Origin: Hydrangea macrophylla
Taxonomy: Eukaryota > Streptophyta > Magnoliopsida > Cornales > Hydrangeaceae
Assembly (NCBI GenBank): GCA_033977485.1
Contig: CM066984.1
Coordinates: forward strand, 44,957,100-45,021,099
DNA: 64,000 nucleotides
Direction: 5' to 3'
Part shown: positions 35,113-44,377 of the stretch, piece after piece
How positions within the stretch are numbered: the stretch's first letter is position 1
Layout: each line of letters begins with the position of its first letter
Notes under the pieces: model-generated
What the model saw: the letters and a program-made list of their open reading frames with translations, nothing else
What the model was told of the DNA's origin: nothing
The model's database searches: none
Translations under genes and position numbers: made by a program

Positions 35113-36640
35113 TATTGGGTTTGTGCCCTCAAACCATTACTTTATGTACGAGACACTGACATTTTAATATATGGATATCAGCTTTACATTTTATTGTGTA
35201 TGTTTCTTTCATGAGATGATTGTTAATCCTTAAGTATCATAGTAAGTAATTCGTGTATGTATAAGATACATACAAGTGAGATATGAATTACTATTCTTTG
35301 ATACTTAGAACTTGTCACAGTGGATGCTGAGACTGGATATCTCATCAGGTTTACACTATAGCATGCTTAACTATCATTGGATGGAATGATGAATCTCAAT
35401 CACTAGAGTTTAGCTCGTAGTTAATATGCTAGTGCTTATAGTTCATTGACGAACCTGAGCTTTCCTATTGACACTCAACACTATCAACAGTCAATAGGAA
35501 CTCACAACTTGTATAAGGTACGTGTTCTCAATCTTGAGACGATTGTGAACACAGACTGTGGATATGGCTGCTTTGACTTACTTGCAGTGACGTCTATAGA
35601 AGATCAACACTTGGGGGTATCTTGGGTATGTCATGCTCATAGGGTTGTGAACATATATTGTCAAGATAGAATCTACCCTCTGATAAAGAGTAAGCATTCC
35701 CTTGAGAATGTCACCAAGTTGATTATTGAGAATTACAGTCTTGTTGATAAGTAGTTATCAATATGTTTGGAAATCAGGAGAGATAAATGGGACTCAAGGA
35801 ATACAAGAAGTAATCATGATTCAGGTTGACAGTAACAATTATCCGACTACTTGAATATGATTATGAATGTTGACGGTAGAGGGACATTAGTACACTATAC
35901 AATTCTATTTATCGCTTCGGATATATTCTTTTACGTTGGAGTTCAGTTATTGTTTTATAGTGGAGTAAACGATAACTGACCTGTTGGTTAGTTTGTTGAT
36001 CAAAGAGCTTGATCATGGTAATTAACTACTGGTCTGAGCCAACAATAAAGAGCCAAGGAGGTCCCACTCTTAGCTCCGCTAGGATACATGGAAAGGCACA
36101 TGAGGATCTTGTCAAGGCAGGTTTGATCGATCAAAATTATTTTGATCGATCGAAGTTAGTTCGATCGATCAAAGTCATGGCAGGTTCGATCGCTTGAACG
36201 TGATTCGAACGATTGAAGGTTCGATCGATCGATGACACTTCAATCGATCGAATGTTAGGTCGGTTTTGGGAATCTATAATTAGGGCAGCTATGTTCTGGA
36301 AAAGGAGTTCATTGTCTTTATTAACCAGAAGCTGCAGATACTGTTTAAGAGTCCCAAACCTTCTCCTTCCTCTCTATTAGAGATCCCACCATCTCTAGTC
36401 TCTCCGAGAAGCATTCGCACGTGACATAATGGTTAAGACAACCTAGTGGAGGCTGCTGTATCACCAAGGAAGAAGAAAACCAAAATTGGGTTCAAGACCT
36501 GTGGTATATTTCTTGTCCCCACTGGTTAGCACGCATCTATAGAATTGACAAGTAGTAGATCCTAGGCTACCATTAACTTTTTGTAACTAAATACTTCTGC
36601 TGTGCGTTTAAAAATATTTTTTAAGCCTATTTTTCCTTCA
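35113..36640 (+). mobile_element. Copia solo LTR, + orientation
   Basis: A 1528-bp LTR of the same copia family, starting TATTGGGTTTGTGCCC (TG changed to TA) and ending CCTATTTTTCCTTCA. Flanks are CAGCT on the left and CAGTC on the right, so a target duplication is at best degenerate. The TTCGATCGATCGAA cluster lies at 36120-36255. It interrupts the post-coding region of the gag-only Tat host element. Confidence 0.8.
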
Positions 36641-37065
36641 CAGTCGACCTCGAATGTTGGCAGTTTCAGGGTCTTTCGGTGCTTCGGGTATGATCTCGAG
36701 TTCTTTCGGTGTCTCGGGTGTGATCCCGAGGTCTTTTGGGCGTCTCAGGTGTGATCCCGAGGTCTTTTGTAAACTGCGTAAGTAAGTCTTTGGTTGCCTC
36801 GAGGTTGAGCCCGAGGTCTTTTTAGCACCTCAGGAGTTGAACCCGAGGTCTTTTTCGTGTGCTCCAGGGATCGACGAGGAGTTGATAGGTGATCCGAATC
36901 TTTGTAGCAACCCTTTGGCAGCCTGAGCTTTGTGCTGTGGTTGGGAAAAAGTACCATTGCAGTTGGACTCGTCTGCTCTGTTGGAGACAGGAGTTCGGGT
37001 CAGGATCACAGGGCTCCTGATTATTTTGGGCTGGAGGCAAGGTCGGAATAACTGGACACTGACTA
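36641..37065 (-). repeat. Palindromic CCTCGGG repeats, host Tat element
   Basis: Four to five decayed units on the minus strand of the GACCTCGGG...CCCGAGGC repeat, each about 35-45 bp, followed by Ser/Gly/Pro-type gag-end repeats. Non-coding. Confidence 0.55.
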
Positions 37066-38422
37066 CTACAAACTGGAGGCCAGGTCAGGGCTACCAGATC
37101 CAGACCACTGTAAACTAGAGGTCGGGCCAGGGCTGTCGGACCTGGACCGTTGTGAACTGGAGGCCGAGTCGGGGCTGCCAGACCCGGACCATTGTGAACT
37201 GAAGGAACTGCCAGAACTATCGGGTTTCTTTGCATTGCTCCTCTCGAGCTGATCTTGCTTCCCCTTACTTCCTGCAGGCTCGTTGACTTCTTGCCCGGAG
37301 TCTTTGGTCTTTAGAAATTCTTCAGTGTCAATGTATTTTGCAACCCTCTCTGTGAGTTCAACCAAGGTTTCCGGTCCATTTCGATGAAACAACCTGGCAC
37401 ACTTGGTGTGTTGAACTCCCGAGTAGATGGCTGTAATAGCGACTGTCTCGTTTAGGTTGCGGATCTGGAGCCTCTGTTGGTTAAACCGATCAGTGTAATC
37501 CTTCAGCGGCTCTCCCCTGAATTGTCTGACAATGAGTTGTTGGGTGTTAGGCTGTGGTCGGTTGAGCATGCCTATAAACTGGCTGACAAACTGCTTGTTG
37601 AGCTCCTTGAAGTCTTTAACCGATCGAGATTTCAGGGAGTGAAACCATTGAGCGGCTGAGCCCTTCAGAGTGCCGGGAAAGGCCAGGCAGTATAGTTCGT
37701 CGGCATTGGTGGCAAGAGCTATCTGGGCCTTGTAGGTCCGGACGTGGTCTACCAGGCTACTCAAGTCCTTGTATGAATCCAGGTGAGGCTGTTTAAATTT
37801 TCATGGGATGGCAAACCTCATGATTCGACTAGAGAACAGTTACTTTCTCTCGGTATCAACACAGCCCTGAGTAGGATTCTGGCCCACGTCTTCGGCCAAC
37901 CCATCGATATGTTTCTCCAAATCCTAGATACGGGCCACCACACTTTCCCGACGGGTATCCGGGACGTAGGTCGCGTCTGTGGAAGAGGCCTCCTCGCGGT
38001 GTGCTATCTCCTGAATCAGGCTCGACTATGAGTCTGGTTGATCGTATACCTAGGACCACTTCGGCTCTTGACCGAGCATTCCTGGACCAATCCCCGAGTC
38101 ATATGCTCCTGCCTCTCCGCTAGAACAGTATACCTTTCGTTGATTTCTCCTGCACCTTCAACACGGTTCAGGTTCTTCAGGGTACGCTGTCGGGTCCAAA
38201 TACCTTGTACTGCGCTCCCGGGCCATACCCAATCGGTGGTGGATTGCTTTGTTGGGCTAGCAAGGCTTCGATCTGCTGCTAGATTTGGCGTTGGTCTTCC
38301 AAGAGCTGTGTAAGAATTGCAGTAATTTGCTATGGGGAGAGGACGGCTGCTACCGGCGTCAGATCCGGAGGGTTCGCCTGGCTAGTTTGGTGAGCTGCCT
38401 TCTTGCTCATCTTCGGCGGCAT
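37066..38422 (-). pseudogene. Tat-type Gag of the host element, decayed
   Basis: Start ATG at 38422 (MPPKMSKKA, matching MPPKK of the relative at 50945). The N-terminal third has several stops between 38280 and 37800. From 37764 to 37068 the core is open and recognisable: LVDHVRTYKAQIALATNADEL, LKGSAAQWFHSLK, IYSGVQHTKCARLFHRN, LVELTERVAKYIDTEEFLK. The core and the start are in different frames, so at least one frameshift separates them. The C-terminal end is a Ser/Gly-rich repeat like the one at 32760-32910. It cannot give a full product. Confidence 0.75.
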
Positions 38423-38463
38423 GGTTATCGGTTAAGAAATTTGTTTTTCGAGAAATCTGTCGA

Positions 38464-38481
38464 TTTCCATAGACGACGCCA
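38464..38481 (-). other. Degenerate primer-binding site, host Tat element
   Basis: On the minus strand TGGCGTCGTCTATGGAAA, a mutated form of the PBS at 50883-50900, three bases inside the LTR edge at 38485. Confidence 0.65.
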
Positions 38482-38484
38482 AGC

Positions 38485-38620
38485 TGATGATGCCAAAATT
38501 TGGTAAGATAATTTAAAGTAGCTTAAGGAGAGAGAGACAGTGGGAGACCGATATGTGGTTCGGCCCTATTAATGAAGGAACCTACGTCCACGTGTGTGTC
38601 TGAGCACGTTCACTATACTG
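38485..38620 (-). repeat. 5' LTR of host Tat element, inner part
   Basis: On the minus strand this is the last 136 bases of the LTR, ending GGCATCATCA at 38485. It is cut at ACTG (38617-38620), where chromovirus-like LTR sequence begins. The remainder of this LTR is at 48762-49200. Confidence 0.8.
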
Positions 38621-41600
38621 ACCCCCTTAGTCCCAGATAGACCCCCCATTGAACAGTTTGTGATTTGGGAGTCACTTACATGGCCATGCAGGCCATTATT
38701 CTTTCAAATGACCGAAAGAATAACCTCAATGTGGGAGCCCTAAATGAATAAACCGTCTCTCCAGCTCCTAGTATGTGACAGAGGACTTCATTCCAGTCAT
38801 TTCCCCGTTGACCTCGTGCGTTTTGGTTTAGAAATGAGAGAGATCTGAGGAGAGAGAGAATCGCCGGCGAGGCCCGATTTTCCGGCGGCTCAAGCTCGCC
38901 GGAGAAGAAGGTGATGACACGTTTAGTTTCGGGCTATAACAACCGGGTTAGGGTCGGGTTTGGGTAGGGTTAGTCTGAGTGTGTAAAAGGGTTAGGATAT
39001 GGGTTTGGGTCGGGTTAAGTTAACCCGTGGGTTAACTTAAGTAGGACGACGCCGTTTTGGCGTCGGGTTGGAGTTCGGGTCGGGCTGGGCGAATGGGTGG
39101 GTTAGTATGTGAGTAAGAACGGGTTAGGGTTTGGATTTGGTAGGACCCGTGGGTTCTTTAAAGGACACGACGTCGTTTTGACGTCGGGTCTAGTTCGGGT
39201 AGGGTTTCGGGTTTTAGTTCGGGTCGTGTTGTGTCTAGGAATGGTTAGGGTTAGGTTCGGGTTTGGTTAGGGTTTAGGTTAGTGGGCTGGGTTGGTTTGT
39301 GAGTGTTAGCGGGTTAGGCCTTGGGTCGGGCTCAGTCCGGGTTTGGGTTATCGGGTAGGTTTAGTTTGTGAGTGTATCTGGGTTTTGGGTTCGGGTTAGG
39401 GTCAACCCGAATGGGTTTTAGCTTGGGTTTCATTGTGTGTTAATATGGGTAGCCCGTTTGGGTTTCGGTCGGGTCGGGTCTGACCCATCGGGTTGCGCCT
39501 TTGGGTTATCTTGTGAGTCTATTCGGGTAACCCGTTTAGATCGGGTCGGTTCGGGTTTGACCCGTCGGGTATGAGATTTATAATAATATTAATATTATTA
39601 TTATTATTGTTATTATTATTCTTATTATTAGAATTATTAATATTAAGCAGTTTAAATTGATTTAAATTATTTTAATAATTGCATATGGATTATAATTAAT
39701 ACCATTAATGTTTTTATATAATAGAATATTATTTTAATATTCTATTTATCATTATTATATTATATATTATATATGTTTATTATTTATATGGTTTATATAA
39801 ATAATAAATATTAGTTTTAAATGGTTTTAAATAGTTAATAAATACCTATGTGTATTTATAAATTCTAGAAAATTAGGGTAATGACCCTGTGACTATTTTA
39901 TTATATAGTGTAAGTTATAAAGCCATAATATTATAGTCCAGTATTTTTAATAATTAAAAAGGAGCTATTTTATAAGTATATTAATTATTAAAAATTCCAA
40001 ACGAGCTCCGAAAATTATGAAATAAATACTGGTAGTGTATTTTAATATCTAGTATTTAATAAAAATACTTCTAAGTACTGATTCCTCTGTATAATTATAA
40101 TTACATATTTAAATCCCGTTTCGGGTATTTTCTGGTATATATTATCTTCAAAAATTCATAATAAATAATCTAGGACTCCGAAAATTATGCGGTCAGTTCC
40201 CAGAGTCTTAGAATAATGTCTAGAACATTTCCGTAAAGTTTGGTGACTTTTCGACTCGGTCGAAAATACAGCCTGTCTTTTAGGGCCTGCATTAGTATAG
40301 TAAACCCCACATATTACCTCGAAAAACGCGACGGACTCCGATTTGAGTCTAGTCAATGGCGTTGGACTTAGAACGACACGTAGATCACTACCTTGAGGTT
40401 TATGACCTCATTTGGTGAAATTACCATTTTGCCCTATAGTTGTACTCATACATTACTTCTGTTTATTCCGTTTATTGTTGTAGAACTTGACGTTTATCTG
40501 CGTTTCGAGGAGCAGCGACTCGAGGTGAGTTTCCTAACCTCACTCTAGTCCTATTAAGACTAATATAAGATGATTAAAGTCACATGTATGATATGTGATA
40601 AGCTGATTTATGATGTCAAGTATATTTCCATTAATTATAAGATGTTTAAAAGCATGTTATGGTAGTGCTATCGCATACGTGAGCATGTCAAGGGTTTTAT
40701 CTATATGTTTATCGATATCAAATCCATGTCATATGATCCATGCCCTATATGTTACGTTTCAGCTGTTAATTGTTAAAAGCACGTTTTACGATGTTGTTGA
40801 CTGAATAAATACGCATGCTATGTTAATAATAAAGAGAAAAGGAAAGTGGTTTTGCATGTGCATACTGATAATGGATACACGTGCATTTCATGACATGTGT
40901 TAGCATGCGTTGTGTGAGGAAGAGGGGTGTTTGATGAGAATGTAACGAGATGAGATGTGATTTCTGGATCCTATGGATCAACGGCTGACGAGCCGGGTGG
41001 ACATGAACGGTTAGGGTTCCTAGCGCGCCTCTCGCCGTTGAAGACGTCCGGTGATGCGCATACGTGGTTGAAGACGTCCCATGTATCGTTGAATACATCC
41101 GGCTAGTGCTCTAATATACTTCTCAGCCGTGTAGACGACCGGTGAGAATATACACATGGTTGAAGACGTCCCATGTGCCAGTCTCATTGTTTACAGATAG
41201 TGTGCGCCGTGAAGACGTCCGGTGGCCTATCAAGGGAATGAGTATGAATTGGCTGTGATAGTATGTTAGCATCCTTGATATACCGCGTGTTGTCAAGTGG
41301 ATGAGAAAGAGAAAGCGGATGATGAGATTGAGTTGATGAGAAAATGATTTGGTTCAAATGATTTGGTTTTGGAAAGCTTTGGTTTTAAAATAAAATGGTT
41401 TTGAAAATATCCGTTTTAAAAGCAAGTGTCTTTGAAAAGAGTTGGGAACGCATCTTATTGATCATGCATTTGCACGCACGAGTTTATAATAATGAGAATG
41501 TATTCTATGATGTTATGATTATCTGTTTACCTTTCTTGTTGAGACCTCTGCTATGCCCGTGGTGAGAATGCGTCTTTTGATAAGAGAATAACCATATCTT

Positions 41601-42081
41601 AATATATTAAACTATGACGTGAGTTGAGAGATATCTTGTATTTACTGATTATTGTGCGGTTGAGACTCTCACTCAGCCTTGTTCCAAGGCTGACGGCATG
41701 TTACGCCCTGGGCATTCGTATGCCCAGAGTGTTGCAGGTTTGGAGATAGATTGAAGAGTTCAGGATGCAGTACTGTGGAGCCAAGGAGATTTAAGCCTTG
41801 CTCAAGACCTGATAGGCAGTTTCTCAAGTTTTAAGATTATGTAAATTGTTTAGTATGGCCTCTTGTATTAGAATTGAAGTTATTGTAACCCTTGTTTAAT
41901 TTCCGTTGCTGTATTTATACTCTGATAAGTATTAGATCATGTCTAAGCTCTAGCTTTTCCCTTATGATTGCACGGTGCGGAGTTAGAAGGACAGAACGGT
42001 TATCAAACTAGTCACGTGTCTACGGACCCATAAAGGAAAACTTTTATTTTCCCTATTTTTGGCTTACTCCGGGGCGTGACA
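38617..42081 (+). repeat. 5' LTR, missing its first 923 bp
   Basis: Matches 45301-48761 of the 3' LTR almost base for base and ends GGGGCGTGACA before the PBS. The first 923 bases (44378-45300 in the 3' LTR), including the TATA box, are absent. Contents: a GGGTTAGGG/CGGGTTTGGG-rich segment (38930-39570), AT-rich ATT repeats (39590-39660), and a GAAGACGTCC repeat segment (41030-41230). Confidence 0.9.
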
Positions 42082-42091
42082 GGGTTTTTAG

Positions 42092-42104
42092 TGGTATCAG
42101 AGCC
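42092..42104 (+). other. Primer-binding site of chromovirus-like element
   Basis: TGGTATCAGAGCC, complementary to initiator tRNA-Met, ten bases after the LTR end. Confidence 0.9.
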
Positions 42105-42188
42105 TAGGTTAGGCATTTACCGTTTGTCCTATGCACTTTAAGTTATAAACCATTAGATCTTTTCCCCAATTATGAAGATACTAACCCT

Positions 42189-42761
42189 ATGATAGTTTAT
42201 ATTGGATACGTTAGCATGGAACCATTCTATGTCCACGACGGGTTTGGAGGACATTGGGTTTATCCAGATCGTATAGAGCCTGCATACCCAGTATTGTACC
42301 GACAAAGGATCCGACGGAGTGCTCAGCTACATTTGGAGGAAAATATGTGGCATGATGTACATGTGTTGGGGATTGAGGACCCAGAGATTCTGCAGAGAGA
42401 GGCATATTATCGAGAAAACACCCTTAGACTTGTTCATCAGGAAGCTGCTGAGATGACTCATGACAGCTATACCCTCCGAGTCATGACTTTTCGAGTTAAG
42501 CTGACACCCCCACCAGGACGCGTAGGACCATCTTCTGCTATACCACCTCCAGTACCAGAGGAGTCCATAGCTGATACACCCTTGACTGGTGAGTCAGTCA
42601 TGGGGACTGATAGGGAGAAGGATGATGATGGAGAAGTTCCAGCAAAGGAGACCAATTCTGTGGAGGATGCTGATTCCTCAGTCAATGCTGACCCAACTAA
42701 GAATGCGAGCAAGAAGCCACCCAAGAAAGACATAGCTGGGAAGGGAAAGTCGAAGATCTAG
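42189..42761 (+). CDS. Unknown ORF between PBS and gag (190 aa)
   Basis: I do not recognise this protein. The frame has 190 codons without a break. The first ATG is at 42189; a second, 27 bases on (MEPFYVHDG), has a better context (AGCATGG) and could be the real start. The N-terminal half is rich in Tyr, His, Arg and Glu (GGHWVYPDRIEPAYPVLYRQ, LEENMWHDVHVLG). The C-terminal half is low-complexity: Pro-rich, then Asp/Glu/Thr, then a Lys-rich tail KKPPKKDIAGKGKSK. There is no signal peptide or membrane segment. It lies 184 bases before gag in the same frame, separated by stops, so it would be expressed as a leader ORF or from a spliced RNA. Its intact state in a young element suggests function, but this is inference. 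Confidence 0.5.
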   Translation: MIVYIGYVSMEPFYVHDGFGGHWVYPDRIEPAYPVLYRQRIRRSAQLHLEENMWHDVHVLGIEDPEILQREAYYRENTLRLVHQEAAEMTHDSYTLRVMTFRVKLTPPPGRVGPSSAIPPPVPEESIADTPLTGESVMGTDREKDDDGEVPAKETNSVEDADSSVNADPTKNASKKPPKKDIAGKGKSKI

Positions 42762-42945
42762 GACCCGGATGATCGAAGGATAGGAACGCCTTACCCTTGA
42801 TCCCAATAGTAGCTGTGACAACCATTATATGCTAGAAATCCCTGTTAACTCAATACTGTTACTTGTCATATGATCAGACAAGATAAGATAAGGTATTGAC
42901 CAAATAGGTGTTAACTCGTAGGTATGACCCTTGCTAACGTACACC

Positions 42946-44079
42946 ATGGTTAAGAGAAAACAGAATACTCAGAATTCATCCCACGGAACAACAAATGTGA
43001 TACCTCCAGCAGTGGATCCAACAGGATTGATAGGAGCTCTTGTCCGACGCGTGGAACAAGCAAGTGATCACTTGGACCGCATCATCAACGGCAAGGATAC
43101 TTGTCAGACAGGAGATAAACTGCTTGAGAGATTTCGTGCACTTAAACCAGGAACGTTCACTGGAATGACGGAAGCATGGGAAGCTGAACAATGGCTTCGT
43201 GATATGGAACGAATGTTTCAAGCCCTCGAATGCAACGAGACGGAGAAAAGACGCTTGACTGTTTTCCAATTGTCATATTCGGCAGCTGATTGGTCGGAAT
43301 CTGTTGAAGCTACAGTGGGCGAGGATATTGCAAGGAAGATGACGTGGGAAGCATTCAAGACGAAATTCTTGGCAAAGTACTTCCCAAGAACAGAAAGAAA
43401 CAAGAAGAAAAAGGAATTCATAGAGCTAGTTCAAGGCAACATGACAGTACAAGAATACACGGCGAAATTTGAGAGACTATCACGATTTGCTCCCTACATG
43501 GTAGATACCCAGCGAAACAAGACACTGCAATATTACAAAGGACTCAATCCAGATATCCAGAAGACAGCAGCAGTATACCTCGACCAACCATTCAAAGAAA
43601 TGGTCAAATTAGCCACACAACTAGAGAACATAGCTCTGAACAGCAAGAAACTAGAAAGCCAACCACAAGGAAGAAAAGATAACTGGTTTCAGGCAAACAA
43701 CCCAGGAGGAAGTCGAAGGAACAATCAAGTGTCCCGGGCAACTACTCAAATGCAGTCTGTAATCACTAGAAGAAACTCTGGACACCTCCAGAACCATCAC
43801 AAAGGACAGAGAAACAATGACAGAAGAGTTAGTCAGACAGCTGTTCAAAAACATGCAAAGCAACGAGACATCTGCTACAACTGCGGAACACTTGGACACC
43901 ACTCCAAAGAATGCACAGCACCGAGACAACTCACCGGGAAACAAGTACGGTGTTTTAATTGTGGAAAGACTGGTCATATACGTAAAGAATGCCCCGAACA
44001 AGAAGTTCAGAACAATGCTCCACCACCACAGAGATCCAGAAAGAGAGCACGTAGATCAGGGAATCAATCTCAGCACTGA
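42946..44079 (+). CDS. Intact chromovirus-type Gag (377 aa)
   Basis: Nucleocapsid/capsid protein that packages retrotransposon RNA in cytoplasmic particles. Start ATG 42946 in the context ACCATGG; the frame is uninterrupted to TGA at 44079. Retrotransposon gag core at about residues 60-220 with FRALKPGTFTGM, AEQWLRDMERMFQAL, FKTKFLAKYFP and FIELVQGNMTVQEYTAKFERLSRFAP. A basic linker is followed by two CCHC zinc knuckles, CYNCGTLGHHSKEC (from residue 310) and CFNCGKTGHIRKEC (from residue 336), then a basic tail. Length and order are usual for Tekay-type Gag, but the protein ends where protease would normally follow. It is the best preserved coding sequence in the window. Confidence 0.9.
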   Translation: MVKRKQNTQNSSHGTTNVIPPAVDPTGLIGALVRRVEQASDHLDRIINGKDTCQTGDKLLERFRALKPGTFTGMTEAWEAEQWLRDMERMFQALECNETEKRRLTVFQLSYSAADWSESVEATVGEDIARKMTWEAFKTKFLAKYFPRTERNKKKKEFIELVQGNMTVQEYTAKFERLSRFAPYMVDTQRNKTLQYYKGLNPDIQKTAAVYLDQPFKEMVKLATQLENIALNSKKLESQPQGRKDNWFQANNPGGSRRNNQVSRATTQMQSVITRRNSGHLQNHHKGQRNNDRRVSQTAVQKHAKQRDICYNCGTLGHHSKECTAPRQLTGKQVRCFNCGKTGHIRKECPEQEVQNNAPPPQRSRKRARRSGNQSQH

Positions 44080-44377
44080 ATAAAATGGAAGACTGAAGGT
44101 ACCATACCCACTGCCAGGACTTTGAATCTTATAAGGGGATAGTATATAAGATGTTTGGGGACATTTGAGAGAAATTATGAGGAGGAATTGAGGTATTTCC
44201 AGGAAATTCGGACCCCGGAACAGTGAACAACAACTTATGGTCAGGTAGACCATTTAGATTGATAAGAGCGCCTGAGTTGGTATAGAACGACAAACCTTGT
44301 GAGTAAGACTTTGTCCATTTAAGATCTAGCAAGCTCTAGATTTCGAGGACGAAATCCTCAAATAAGGTGGGTAGAGA
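44080..44377 (+). other. Gag 3' region and polypurine tract
   Basis: Non-coding. Ends with TTTCGAGGACGAAATCC (44341-44357) and the purine-rich tract AATAAGGTGGGTAGAGA (44361-44377), immediately before the LTR start TGTAGCACCC. Confidence 0.7.

Noticed and set aside
39100..39450. Possible interstitial telomere array
   Set aside because: GGGTTAGGG-like phrases are irregular in unit and spacing and are repeated as part of an LTR.
40823..41098. 91-codon minus-strand frame, present again at 47503-47778
   Set aside because: It lies in the two LTRs of the chromovirus-like element, so duplication is automatic. It overlaps the GAAGACGTCC repeats and has no protein-like features.
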